Positions 29,788-36,395 of a stretch of 40,857 nucleotides of DNA are shown here, one piece after another (position 1 is the first letter of the stretch; each line of letters opens with the position of its first letter). The DNA lies in IMG/VR virus record IMGVR_UViG_3300049727_000095, positions 1 through 40,857 of that record; one strand, given 5' to 3'. Position numbers and translations under genes: made by a program. The notes below the pieces were generated by a model. It saw nothing but the letters and a program-made list of their open reading frames with translations. It was not told the DNA's origin and ran no database searches. The DNA is from a virus.

Positions 29788-30536
29788 GCAATTATAGCAA
29801 ATGATTTGCTGCGGTTAGATTGTTTTTCTTCTTTTCGACGGGCCCAGTTTAATAACGTCGCGTAATGGTTTTTATATTTATATCCTTTTGATGCAATTCC
29901 AATTGAAAGCTCTTCAATCAACGTTACTAAAGAAGATTCTCCAAATTTCAGTGCCAATTTTTGATAGTCTTCTTGTTTTAATCTAACATTTTTAAATTCT
30001 CCATATGTAATATATATATTATCTATACTATTATCTATCTTATTAACCTTACTTAACTCTACTCTACTTAATATCCCACTGACGGGGGCCTGTAGGCCCC
30101 GTATAGGGGCCGTACTAGAAAGAGAAGTAGATTCTTTTAAAATCAATACCATATACGTATTTTTGTTTGAGTTTGTTATTTCTTGTTCCTGGAACAAATC
30201 TTGCACTATTTGGGGAGCACTCTGTATTTCACGGTTAATACCCGCCGCTGTCGATTCCCCTAGACTCTGATGCTTGATGTGATTTTTAATTACTATCCAG
30301 TGGTCGATTCGAATTATTTTATCGTCTTTTACAAATTGTTGTAAAATGTTTTCAATAACTTCAGCATCATATCCAGTTTCAAATGCCATTCGTTTTAATC
30401 GAATTTCGTATACTCCCGATATATTTGCAAGCGGGTTTGTAAGCAAATACAAAAAAACTAATTTATAATCAGGGCTCATTCTTTCAATGTATGGGTCTGT
30501 CCAGAAACTATCTTTAATATAACGTGATTTTGCCAT
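29784..30536 (-). CDS. Replication initiator / helicase-loader-like protein (O- or DnaD-like)
   Basis: 250 residues. The N-terminal part (MAKSRYIKDSFWTDPYIERM, then YLLTNPLANISGVYEIRLKR) is a winged-helix domain seen in phage replisome organisers. After a variable linker, ITYGEFKNVRLKQEDYQKLA, LIEELSIGIASKGYKYKNHY and ATLLNWARR form the C-terminal domain common to these proteins. Such proteins bind the origin and load the helicase. It is the first gene of the minus-strand operon and sits opposite the other replication genes. Its linker-coding DNA contains GC-rich palindromes beside an AT-rich stretch, as in an origin. Confidence 0.78.
   Translation of the reverse strand: MAKSRYIKDSFWTDPYIERMSPDYKLVFLYLLTNPLANISGVYEIRLKRMAFETGYDAEVIENILQQFVKDDKIIRIDHWIVIKNHIKHQSLGESTAAGINREIQSAPQIVQDLFQEQEITNSNKNTYMVLILKESTSLSSTAPIRGLQAPVSGILSRVELSKVNKIDNSIDNIYITYGEFKNVRLKQEDYQKLALKFGESSLVTLIEELSIGIASKGYKYKNHYATLLNWARRKEEKQSNRSKSFAIIA
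29996..30112. other. Candidate replication origin inside the initiator gene
   Basis: An AT-rich stretch (30001-30075) has direct repeats ATTATCTAT at 30018-30026 and 30030-30038. It is followed by a GC-rich palindrome GGGGCCTGTAGGCCCC (30085-30100) and a third GGGGCC at 30106-30111, in an otherwise AT-rich gene. Iteron-like repeats beside an AT-rich region within an initiator gene resemble the lambda O-gene origin arrangement. Confidence 0.4.
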
Positions 30537-30550
30537 AAAGCAAAGGTCTC

Positions 30551-30593
30551 TCTATTCAACCTACCCCTTTTATGAGTAGGTAGATTGAATAGA
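30551..30593 (-). promoter_or_regulatory. Leader hairpin just before the initiator gene
   Basis: TCTATTCAACCTACC (30551-30565) and GGTAGATTGAATAGA (30579-30593) form a 15-bp stem with a 13-base loop. The single mismatch is a G-U pair on the minus-strand RNA. It ends about 15 bases before the ATG at 30536, so it could control translation of the initiator gene. Confidence 0.6.
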
Positions 30594-30613
30594 AAGCATA
30601 AAAGTTTATAATC

Positions 30614-30694
30614 ATTTATGGGCTCTACTCTCGTATCTTAATTCCGAAAACTTGTGGAAAACGTAATTAAAATACGAAAGTAGAACACATAAAT
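30614..30694 (-). promoter_or_regulatory. Long 30-bp inverted repeat in the minus-strand leader
   Basis: Arms 30614-30643 and 30665-30694 match at 26 of 30 positions with a 21-base loop. Three of the four differences become G-U pairs on the minus-strand RNA, spaced exactly seven bases apart. The plus strand would have C-A mismatches instead, so the structure is best on the minus-strand transcript. It lies just after the start of the predicted minus-strand transcript. Confidence 0.65.
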
Positions 30695-30719
30695 TTATTT
30701 TTTAATGTTCGACTAAATC

Positions 30720-30748
30720 ATTATATACTTTTTTCTGCAATTGTACAA
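30720..30748 (-). promoter_or_regulatory. Minus-strand promoter TTGTAC-17-TATAAT
   Basis: On the minus strand TTGTAC (30748-30743), a 17-base spacer, then TATAAT (30725-30720). The -35 lies inside the 12-base palindrome AATTGTACAATT (30739-30750), a likely operator. It would drive the whole left-ward operon starting at the initiator gene. Confidence 0.6.
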
Positions 30749-30750
30749 TT
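30739..30750. promoter_or_regulatory. Palindromic operator-like site AATTGTACAATT
   Basis: A perfect 12-base palindrome centred on GTAC overlapping the minus-strand -35. Related GTAC sites occur at 30792-30800 (TTGTACATT), 30916-30932 and 39877-39893 (TTGTAC-ATTTC-GTACAA). Confidence 0.5.
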
Positions 30751-30916
30751 CATCAGGATTTAATCTTCAAAATGTAAAATACGTCATTTATTTGTACATT
30801 CTGGTATATTTTATTAGACAAGTTTGAAGGAAATTATTTTTTATGTCAGGAGACCATTGCTATATAAGGGCTAAAAAGAAATGAACAGGCCAAGCTGAGA
30901 GAATATTGATTTTGTA

Positions 30917-30945
30917 TGTACATTTTGTATATAGCATGGTATAGT
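30917..30945 (+). promoter_or_regulatory. Plus-strand promoter TGTACA-17-TATAGT
   Basis: TGTACA (30917-30922), 17-base spacer, TATAGT (30940-30945). The block GTACATTTTGTATA with CATGGTATAGTA closely matches the second plus-strand promoter at 39878-39906. An imperfect inverted repeat ATGTAC-ATTTT-GTATAT overlaps the -35. It would start the early right-ward operon. Confidence 0.65.
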
Positions 30946-30953
30946 ATATATAG

Positions 30954-30996
30954 AGGATGGAATAAATAATTTAATTAACTTGTTATTTCCTATCCT
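30954..30996 (+). promoter_or_regulatory. 5'-end hairpin of the right-ward transcript
   Basis: AGGATGGAATAA (from 30954) can pair with TTATTTCCTATCCT (30983-30996) with small bulges. It would lie right at the 5' end of RNA started from the 30917-30945 promoter. Confidence 0.4.
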
Positions 30997-31165
30997 TAAA
31001 TATTTCTTTGAATATCAACCCTCTTGTTATATCGTGTTCCAAGTATATCAGTATAATATATCACATCGTGGTATAAAAGAAAATATATAAACGACTAATC
31101 AGAGGATTGACTCAATAGAAACCATTATAAACTTGTAACGCTCATATCGTACTATGGAATAAGAT

Positions 31166-31378
31166 ATGGAAGAAGTACATTACACTGCTTATCATCTTGA
31201 AGATGCTATAGATATGATAGATGAAATTGCTGGACTTGCTAAAGATTATAGCTATATGAAAAGAATTTATTTTCCAGAGGCTGATGAAATGATATTCGTC
31301 GCATATAGTAACATAAAGTTTCCAAAGGCCCGGGCAGAAAAAATTATTAGAGCAGACAATCCTGAATTTTTAAAGTAA
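31166..31378 (+). CDS. Small early protein, unknown function
   Basis: 70 residues, MEEVHYTAYHLEDAIDMIDE at the start and a later MIFVAYSNIKFPKARAEKII. It is the first gene after the right-ward promoter. Its acidic N-terminal half and single compact size fit many early phage proteins. No family is recognised. Confidence 0.5.
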   Translation: MEEVHYTAYHLEDAIDMIDEIAGLAKDYSYMKRIYFPEADEMIFVAYSNIKFPKARAEKIIRADNPEFLK

Positions 31379-31379
31379 T

Positions 31380-31583
31380 ATGAAAGAAACAAACTTGTTA
31401 GACAAAATGTATATTCAGGTTGAGCAATATTTGCATAAGCAGTTTCCAAAAAAGCGAATTCATAAATGCGAAGAAATCAATGACCCGAAATTTGAGATTT
31501 ATGGATTTCATAGTATTCAAATTAAATTGGTCGAATCAAAGCACGATATTTATTATCAAATAATTTCTAAAAGACTTAAATGA
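31380..31583 (+). CDS. Small early protein, unknown function
   Basis: 67 residues starting MKETNLLDKMYIQVEQYLHK. It is a mixed alpha/beta pattern with a basic middle (FPKKRIHKCEEI). It starts one base after the previous stop and overlaps the next gene at ATGA. No family is recognised. Confidence 0.45.
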   Translation: MKETNLLDKMYIQVEQYLHKQFPKKRIHKCEEINDPKFEIYGFHSIQIKLVESKHDIYYQIISKRLK

Positions 31584-31744
31584 CAAAATCTAAAAAATGT
31601 GTAATTTGCAAACATGATTATGAAGGTTGGGGAAACAACTCATATCCAATTACTGAAGGGCAATGTTGCGATATGTGTAATTCTCACAAAGTCATTCCTG
31701 CAAGATTAGAATTATTTCGAGTTAAGGGTAATCGAAAACAATAA
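31580..31744 (+). CDS. Small zinc-finger protein of a common phage type (54 aa)
   Basis: A 54-residue frame from ATG 31580: MTKSKKCVICKHDYEGWGNN, then SYPITEGQCCDMCNSHKVIP and ARLELFRVKGNRKQ. The C-x2-C ... N-N-x-x-P-I-x-x-G-x-C-C-x2-C-N layout, followed by VIPAR, is a typical small phage zinc-finger protein. Function is unknown. It overlaps the previous gene by four bases. Confidence 0.75.
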   Translation: MTKSKKCVICKHDYEGWGNNSYPITEGQCCDMCNSHKVIPARLELFRVKGNRKQ

Positions 31745-31745
31745 T

Positions 31746-31961
31746 ATGGAAGAATATAACATTCAAAATTATGTTTACGGATTAGGAATGATGTTGGAAG
31801 ATTTACGAGTCGACCAAAAAGGAAGAATTTTTATTTTAGTTGAAGATACTTTACATGCAGATGAGTTTTATCGAGAAATTACAGTTCCGGAAGAATATCA
31901 GACTTTAGGCAACGTCGAAATTATTAGACAATTTATAGAACAAACAAATGAAGGGAAATAG
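31746..31961 (+). CDS. Small acidic early protein, unknown
   Basis: 71 residues: MEEYNIQNYVYGLGMMLEDL, then IFILVEDTLHADEFYREITV. Acidic, with a beta-alpha pattern. It overlaps the next gene by 14 bases. No family is recognised. Confidence 0.45.
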   Translation: MEEYNIQNYVYGLGMMLEDLRVDQKGRIFILVEDTLHADEFYREITVPEEYQTLGNVEIIRQFIEQTNEGK

Positions 31962-32181
31962 TAATTGCTGTGATGCTCCAATGATTTTAGGTCAATGCCA
32001 AGATTGCGGAGAAGAAGCAGAGGCTCGTAAATTTGATTGTGAGATATGTGAAGATACAGGAACAGTTACTGCTAATGGTCGAGATAATGATGGAAATTGG
32101 CAACAAGGAGTTGATGAAGTTAAATGCGAATGCCAATATGAGCATGATTCAGAAAGAGCAGAAGAAGAGATTAACAGTTAA
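31948..32181 (+). CDS. Zinc-binding protein (DnaJ-type cysteine repeats)
   Basis: 77 residues with eight cysteines: NCCDAPMILGQCQDCG, then FDCEICEDTGTVTANG and VKCECQYEH. The C-x2-C-x-D-T-G-T-V pattern resembles one half of a DnaJ central zinc finger. Probably binds two zinc ions. Such small proteins are common in early phage regions; the exact role is unknown. Confidence 0.6.
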   Translation: MKGNSNCCDAPMILGQCQDCGEEAEARKFDCEICEDTGTVTANGRDNDGNWQQGVDEVKCECQYEHDSERAEEEINS

Positions 32182-32192
32182 TTTAATTTTTT

Positions 32193-32345
32193 ATGGAGAG
32201 CAAATATTATTTACAAAAGAAACAAGCATATTTAAAAGACTTCATTTGGTCTAGACGAGAACAGCTCTACAGTCCATCAGAAGTCCAAGCTTTAGGATTA
32301 TTAATGTTTGGATTAGCGGTCGCAATAACTTTACATTTTCACTAA
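32193..32345 (+). CDS. Small C-terminally membrane-anchored protein (50 aa)
   Basis: A frame from ATG 32193: MESKYYLQKKQAYLKDFIWS then RREQLYSPSEVQALGLLMFG and LAVAITLHFH. The basic, aromatic N-terminal part is followed by a C-terminal membrane helix. It lies two bases before the next gene. Confidence 0.5.
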   Translation: MESKYYLQKKQAYLKDFIWSRREQLYSPSEVQALGLLMFGLAVAITLHFH

Positions 32346-32347
32346 TT

Positions 32348-32713
32348 ATGGCAACAGAAGAAAAAATTATAAAGGACGCTCAGTTTCGAAAAGGATTATC
32401 AATTGCTTTCTTTAATGCTACAAATGCTGCAATATCAATGCTTACAGCGGATAAAATAAATATGACTTCCGAGCAAATGGAAGAATATATTACAAAATGG
32501 CGAAATTGGTTTTTAGATGAGCATAAAGAATATTATGCAAATGTAATTGCTAATGTTGGAGAAATTTATAAATCTGCAGATGCTGTCAAAAAGATTATGG
32601 AGTCAAATTCTTTGGAAGCATTAAAGACAGTTTGGTTAAATTTATCTGAAGATGAACGAAGAGATGGTGAGATATTAAAAGCTAAGGAGACTATGAAAAA
32701 GAAATATGCCTAG
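32348..32713 (+). CDS. Helical protein next to the recombination genes, unknown
   Basis: 121 residues, almost fully helical (FRKGLSIAFFNATNAAISML, YITKWRNWFLDEHKEYYANV, LEALKTVWLNLSEDERRDGE). It lies between small early genes and the recombination block, and overlaps the HNH remnant by 8 bases. No family is recognised; it may assist recombination or replication. Confidence 0.5.
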   Translation: MATEEKIIKDAQFRKGLSIAFFNATNAAISMLTADKINMTSEQMEEYITKWRNWFLDEHKEYYANVIANVGEIYKSADAVKKIMESNSLEALKTVWLNLSEDERRDGEILKAKETMKKKYA

Positions 32714-32839
32714 CGGAATTTATAAAAGAATTGTCAATGGGCCTCTAAAAATCATGACAAAGGAGGGCGAACAAAGGATTTTTATTATCAATTATGTGCA
32801 AGTTGTCATAGAAAGTATGACAATAAAAATATACGATGA
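32706..32839 (+). pseudogene. Frameshifted small HNH endonuclease remnant
   Basis: The zero frame starts MPSGIYKR, a common start of small phage HNH proteins, but then loses HNH features. The -1 frame, joined at the AAAAG after the Tyr codon, continues KNCQWASKNHDKGGRTKDFY then YQLCASCHRKYDNKNIR, which is the C-x2-C-H end of a small HNH protein. This frame ends in an ATGA overlap with the exonuclease gene, suggesting it was the original one. Either it is a decayed gene or it uses -1 frameshifting. The zero frame alone runs to 32852. Confidence 0.5.
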
Positions 32840-33453
32840 AACAATACAATGATGTTGAACAAGGCACTGCTGAATGGCATTTTCTGCGAAAGGGCAAGGT
32901 TACTGGGACTGTTTTAAAGTCCATTATGGGAACTTCGTCAAAACGGCAAGACGCTATCTATGAAATTATTGCTGAACGACTGACCCTTGGCGTTGAAGCA
33001 GAAGTTGAACAAGAAAATCCAATGGCTCGTGGAACAAGGCTTGAGCCTGATGCAATCACAATGTTCGAGTTTGAAAAGAATATTGTTGTTGATAGGACAG
33101 GCTTTTGTGAAGACGATAACGTCTACGGAATTGCTCAGAGCCCTGACGGCTTGATTGGAGATGAAGCAGCAATTGAAATTAAATGTCCAGGCGGAAAGAA
33201 TTACGTTAAGATATGGTTAACAAATCTTGTTCCAGACGAATATTACTGGCAAGTCATTCAATATTTTGTCGTTAATGAAAAGTTAAAGAAATTATATTTT
33301 GTCGCATATCATCCAGATATTAAAATCCATCCAATGCATATTATTGAAGTTACTCGTGATAGTTTAGGCAAACATGTTAATGAAGCACGAGAAGCAGAGA
33401 AAGCATTTTTATTAGAGGTCGAAAGTATTTTATCAACAATTATAACACTATAA
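32836..33453 (+). CDS. YqaJ/lambda-type recombination exonuclease
   Basis: 205 residues. It has the YqaJ start GTAEWHFLRKGKVTGT (10-25), MARGTRLEPDA (63-73), and the PD-(D/E)xK core SPDGLIGDEAAIEIKCPGG (D104, E114, K116). YYWQVIQYFVVNE (136-148) has the Gln/Tyr residues typical of the family. The enzyme digests one strand of double-stranded DNA to start single-strand annealing. The next genes (DUF1351-like, OB-fold, NinB-like) are its usual partners. Confidence 0.93.
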   Translation: MKQYNDVEQGTAEWHFLRKGKVTGTVLKSIMGTSSKRQDAIYEIIAERLTLGVEAEVEQENPMARGTRLEPDAITMFEFEKNIVVDRTGFCEDDNVYGIAQSPDGLIGDEAAIEIKCPGGKNYVKIWLTNLVPDEYYWQVIQYFVVNEKLKKLYFVAYHPDIKIHPMHIIEVTRDSLGKHVNEAREAEKAFLLEVESILSTIITL

Positions 33454-34532
33454 TGTTTAATGAAAAAAGTTTAGATATTGTCATTAAGGAAAATGGGATT
33501 GAACAAACGCAAGCTCAGTTTTTAGTTAGCAAATTTGTTCCATTCTTTAAGTCATTAGATTCAATCATTGATAATGCAAAAGCAATCAATGTTACTGATA
33601 TTACTCAAACTGAAGAAATGTCAAAGGCGAGAGAGTTTCGTCTTCAGCTTAAAGACATTCGAGTTGAAGCAGAGAAGACAAGAAAGCAATTAAAAGAGCG
33701 TTCTTTGAATGAAAGTAATGCTATTGATGGAATTGCAAGAATGCTTAAAGAGCAACTTGTGCCATTAGAAGCAACACTTGAAAGTCAAGAAAAGTTTGCA
33801 GAACGATATGAAGAAGAAAGAAAAGCAAAAGTTGAGGCTGAGAGAGGTCTAGAGTTATCAAAATACGTGGAGGATATAACTCTATACAACTATAAAGAAC
33901 TATCTCCAGAAGCCTTCTCAGCACTTCTAGTAGCTGTAAAGAAATCATATGAGCAGAAGATAGAAGAGAGTAGAAAAGAAGAGCTTTTAAAGATTGAAAA
34001 TGAAAAGAAGTATTCTCTCTGGGAAAAACGTCGATTTGAATTAGCTCAATATAAATTCTTTTTTGGAGCAACTGAAAAAACGTTAACAATTGAGTCAACA
34101 GAAGATGAGTTTCAATATCTTTTAAAATTCTTTGCAAAAACAAAGAAAGAATTTGATGAAGAACAAGAAGCAAAAGAAATTGAAAATAAAAAGCTTAAAG
34201 ATGAAGCTATTCAGAAAGAAAAAGAGCGTCAACTAGAAAAAAAAATTGAGGTTGCTAAACTAAAAAAGATTGAAGATGAAAAGAAGAAGCTTGAAGATGA
34301 GAAACTGCAGAAAGAAAAAGATGCCAGAATCGAACAAGAGAAAAAAGATAGATTGGAAAGAGAGGCAAAGCTGGCTCCAGAAAAAGATAAGCTGCTCGGA
34401 TATGCAGAATTAATTCGAACAATCAAGGCTCCAGAAGGATTGTCAAAAGCTGGACTTGAAATTGTAAAAGAGGTCGAACAAAAATTATTAGCAATATCGC
34501 AAGATATTAAATTACAAATTAAACAATTATAA
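33453..34532 (+). CDS. Coiled-coil recombination-associated protein (DUF1351-like)
   Basis: 359 residues, starting one base before the exonuclease stop. The N-terminal part (SLDSIIDNAKAINVTDITQT then ARE-FRLQLKDIRVEAEKTRKQ) is typical of DUF1351 proteins that stand beside phage exonucleases. Residues about 225-310 are an extreme Glu/Lys coiled coil (AKEIENKKLKDEAIQKEKER). The family is thought to be part of the recombination machinery, but its activity is unknown. Confidence 0.68.
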   Translation: MFNEKSLDIVIKENGIEQTQAQFLVSKFVPFFKSLDSIIDNAKAINVTDITQTEEMSKAREFRLQLKDIRVEAEKTRKQLKERSLNESNAIDGIARMLKEQLVPLEATLESQEKFAERYEEERKAKVEAERGLELSKYVEDITLYNYKELSPEAFSALLVAVKKSYEQKIEESRKEELLKIENEKKYSLWEKRRFELAQYKFFFGATEKTLTIESTEDEFQYLLKFFAKTKKEFDEEQEAKEIENKKLKDEAIQKEKERQLEKKIEVAKLKKIEDEKKKLEDEKLQKEKDARIEQEKKDRLEREAKLAPEKDKLLGYAELIRTIKAPEGLSKAGLEIVKEVEQKLLAISQDIKLQIKQL

Positions 34533-34534
34533 TT

Positions 34535-35023
34535 ATGCCACAGTATAAAAAAAAGGTTAGCGATGGTGTTGGGTTTGCATCAAAGGAAGCATATGAATAT
34601 AATGGAGCAAAGTTTGAAGCAGATTTAAAAGATGGAGATAAAATTATTCTTTTAAATGCTGGTGTTGAAGAAGAAGGAAAATGGGGCGCTCAAACAAACT
34701 TTAAGATTAAGACTCGAAATGGAGAAAAGAAAACTGCGTTCAACCAAAAGTCTATTAATGCGTTAATCGATGATTATGGAGAAGAAGGCACTGAATGGAT
34801 TGGCAAGGAAGTCAATTGTCTTTTGCAGAAAACGATTATTGGCGGAAAGAAAGTTATTGTTGCCTACTTCGTTCCAGATGGTTGGAAACTTGATGAATAT
34901 GGAGAGTTAACAAAGCTTGGACAAGCAACAAACAAGAAGCAGGAAGATAAAGACGAGACTCCAGTTGTTAATCTAGATGATGATAATGACGGATATATTG
35001 ACCCAGAAAATATTCCATTTTAA
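34535..35023 (+). CDS. Single-strand DNA-binding-like OB-fold protein
   Basis: 162 residues. The middle (YNGAKFEADLKDGDKIILLN, then WGAQTNFKIKTRNGEKKTAF and VNCLLQKTIIGGKKVIVAYF) has the beta pattern of an OB-fold. The end is an acidic tail finishing DDDNDGYIDPENIPF, much like the acidic tip of SSB proteins that binds partner enzymes. It follows the exonuclease and DUF1351-like genes, where a ssDNA-binding protein or annealase is expected. Confidence 0.62.
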   Translation: MPQYKKKVSDGVGFASKEAYEYNGAKFEADLKDGDKIILLNAGVEEEGKWGAQTNFKIKTRNGEKKTAFNQKSINALIDDYGEEGTEWIGKEVNCLLQKTIIGGKKVIVAYFVPDGWKLDEYGELTKLGQATNKKQEDKDETPVVNLDDDNDGYIDPENIPF

Positions 35024-35026
35024 CTT

Positions 35027-35449
35027 ATGACAGCTTTTATATTTACAGCAAAAGATGGCAAACTTGATTTTGGAACTCCATATAATGAAGCCCGATTTCA
35101 TGCTCATCTAAAAGATAACGAGGGAAAGTTGTTTCGAATTGAAAAACAAGTAAAGCCACGAACGCTAAGTCAGAATTCATTTTATTGGTTATACTTAGGC
35201 GTTATAGAAAGAGAGACTGGAAACAACTCAAATGACCTTCATGAATACTTTAGACGAACGTTATTGACTCCTGTATTTATAACTGTCATGGGGAAAGAAA
35301 TAAAAATCCCACGTTCAACAACATCATTAAAAAAGGGAGAATTTGGAGAGTATATGGATAAAATTTCGGCACAGACAGGGGTGCCAATTCCAGATGCGAA
35401 AGCCCATAAAGAGTATTTAGACTCTGCTCCTATGATTGATGATAAATAG
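35027..35449 (+). CDS. NinB-like recombination protein
   Basis: 140 residues. The phrase PRTLSQNSFYWLYLGVIERE (about 44-63) matches the NinB 'R.s.qN..yW' signature, and NDLHEYFRRTLLTPVF and KKGEFGEYMDKISAQTGVPI follow in the expected order. NinB (Orf of lambda) binds ssDNA and helps load annealing proteins. It lies three bases after the OB-fold gene. Confidence 0.75.
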   Translation: MTAFIFTAKDGKLDFGTPYNEARFHAHLKDNEGKLFRIEKQVKPRTLSQNSFYWLYLGVIERETGNNSNDLHEYFRRTLLTPVFITVMGKEIKIPRSTTSLKKGEFGEYMDKISAQTGVPIPDAKAHKEYLDSAPMIDDK

Positions 35450-35481
35450 GTCGATATTATTAATTAAATGAATAAACTTAT

Positions 35482-35712
35482 ATGAAATTAGAGAAAGGCT
35501 CTCATATGTGGACAAAGGCAGATATTAAGAAAGTTGCAACTCTTTGGGAGACGTCGACAATTACTGAGATTGCGACTGCTATTGGAATAAACAGGCCGCA
35601 GTTGATGTATATGCTTAGACAAATGCGAAATGCAGGATTTGATATTCCAAAAAAGCATAAGACTGGATATATCCAAATTTTACTCGAAGAATGCAAACGA
35701 GAGATGAAATAA
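35482..35712 (+). CDS. HTH DNA-binding protein
   Basis: 76 residues. KADIKKVATLWETSTITEIA then TAIGINRPQLMYMLRQM form a homeodomain-like helix-turn-helix. The C-terminus is basic. It lies 32 bases after the NinB-like gene. Probably a transcription regulator of the early block. Confidence 0.6.
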   Translation: MKLEKGSHMWTKADIKKVATLWETSTITEIATAIGINRPQLMYMLRQMRNAGFDIPKKHKTGYIQILLEECKREMK

Positions 35713-35717
35713 TAATT

Positions 35718-35984
35718 ATGACTACAAAGAACGCGATGACAATAGAAGAAATTAATCCAACAGCATATTATTCACCACGAAAACTTGTAGACATGAAAGT
35801 GCTTCCATGGGCAAGCGCAATGACGTTTAGTAAGCGTTTAAAAGAAGAGAAGTGGATTGCATTATTTAATCCTATTGTAGAAACACGCAATGGACGAATA
35901 TATATGCATATCAAAGGAGAGAATATTATAAAAGTTTTAGAGCTTGCTGCTAATGGCAAACTAAATACAACAGATGAAAAATAA
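35718..35984 (+). CDS. Small DNA-binding-like protein (excisionase-like)
   Basis: 88 residues from MTTKNAMTIEEINPTAYYSP; the ATG at 35718 follows the previous stop by five bases, while a 35691 ATG would overlap it. RKLVDMKVLPWASAMTFSKR then LKEEKWIALFNPIVETRN look like a winged-helix as in excisionases and MerR-like small proteins. It overlaps the next gene by 11 bases. Confidence 0.5.
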   Translation: MTTKNAMTIEEINPTAYYSPRKLVDMKVLPWASAMTFSKRLKEEKWIALFNPIVETRNGRIYMHIKGENIIKVLELAANGKLNTTDEK

Positions 35985-36126
35985 TAAAGTAGTTACAACA
36001 CGAGCTAATTGCGAAAAGAAAGTAAGTAAGATATTTGCATTACGAGAAAAAGGAATGACTGTTAGCAAGATTGCAGATAAAGTCGGTTTAAGTGAAAGCG
36101 GAGTAAATTATCATTTGAATAAGTAA
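35974..36126 (+). CDS. Small HTH protein (50 aa)
   Basis: A frame from ATG 35974: MKNNKVVTTRANCEKKVSKI, then FALREKGMTVSKIADKVGLS and ESGVNYHLNK. The last 35 residues are a clear helix-turn-helix (LREKGMTVSKIADKVGLSES). Likely a small transcription or replication regulator. Confidence 0.65.
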   Translation: MKNNKVVTTRANCEKKVSKIFALREKGMTVSKIADKVGLSESGVNYHLNK

Positions 36127-36132
36127 TTCTTT

Positions 36133-36393
36133 ATGATTTATACGTACCCCCGCCCCCAAATTATCTTTAATAATACATTGTTTTTAATTAAAGAAACTGT
36201 TGATTCTAACAAATTCGATGAATATCAAATTCCATATCGAGTTGGAAATGGAATTAAAATTCGAAGACTCTCACATGCTTTTTTACAACAGGCAATTGAC
36301 CGGGGGGACGTTAAATTATTAGAGAAAAAAGGAAGTTTTAATGATAAGCCTTATTACAGAGTCCCATTAGAAATTCAGCTAAAGTTATTTTAA
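36133..36393 (+). CDS. Small unknown protein before the dCTPase-like gene
   Basis: 86 residues: MIYTYPRPQIIFNNTLFLIK and VGNGIKIRRLSHAFLQQAID. The tail is basic and beta-rich (KPYYRVPLEIQLKLF). It ends two bases before the dCTPase-like gene. No family is recognised; it could be a winged-helix regulator. Confidence 0.45.
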   Translation: MIYTYPRPQIIFNNTLFLIKETVDSNKFDEYQIPYRVGNGIKIRRLSHAFLQQAIDRGDVKLLEKKGSFNDKPYYRVPLEIQLKLF

Positions 36394-36395
36394 TT

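Larger units (their letters stand above)
30537..31165. other. Divergent intergenic control region (629 bp)
   Basis: No gene of normal size is seen here. It holds the promoters, GTAC palindromes and hairpins listed separately. A 13-codon frame at 30843-30884 (MSGDHCYIRAKKK) could be a leader peptide but is too short to support. No tRNA is seen. Confidence 0.75.

Noticed and set aside
30792-30810. A further plus-strand promoter at TTTGTACATTCTGGTATATT
   Set aside because: The GTAC box and TATATT are too close for a -35/-10 pair; it may be only an operator-like half-site.
30537-31165. tRNA or other standard RNA gene in the long intergenic region
   Set aside because: No cloverleaf or CCA-ended acceptor stem was found; the strong pairing is simple hairpins.
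33745-34173. Minus-strand Leu-rich frame of 142 aa
   Set aside because: Antisense shadow of the Glu/Lys-rich coiled coil of the DUF1351-like gene.
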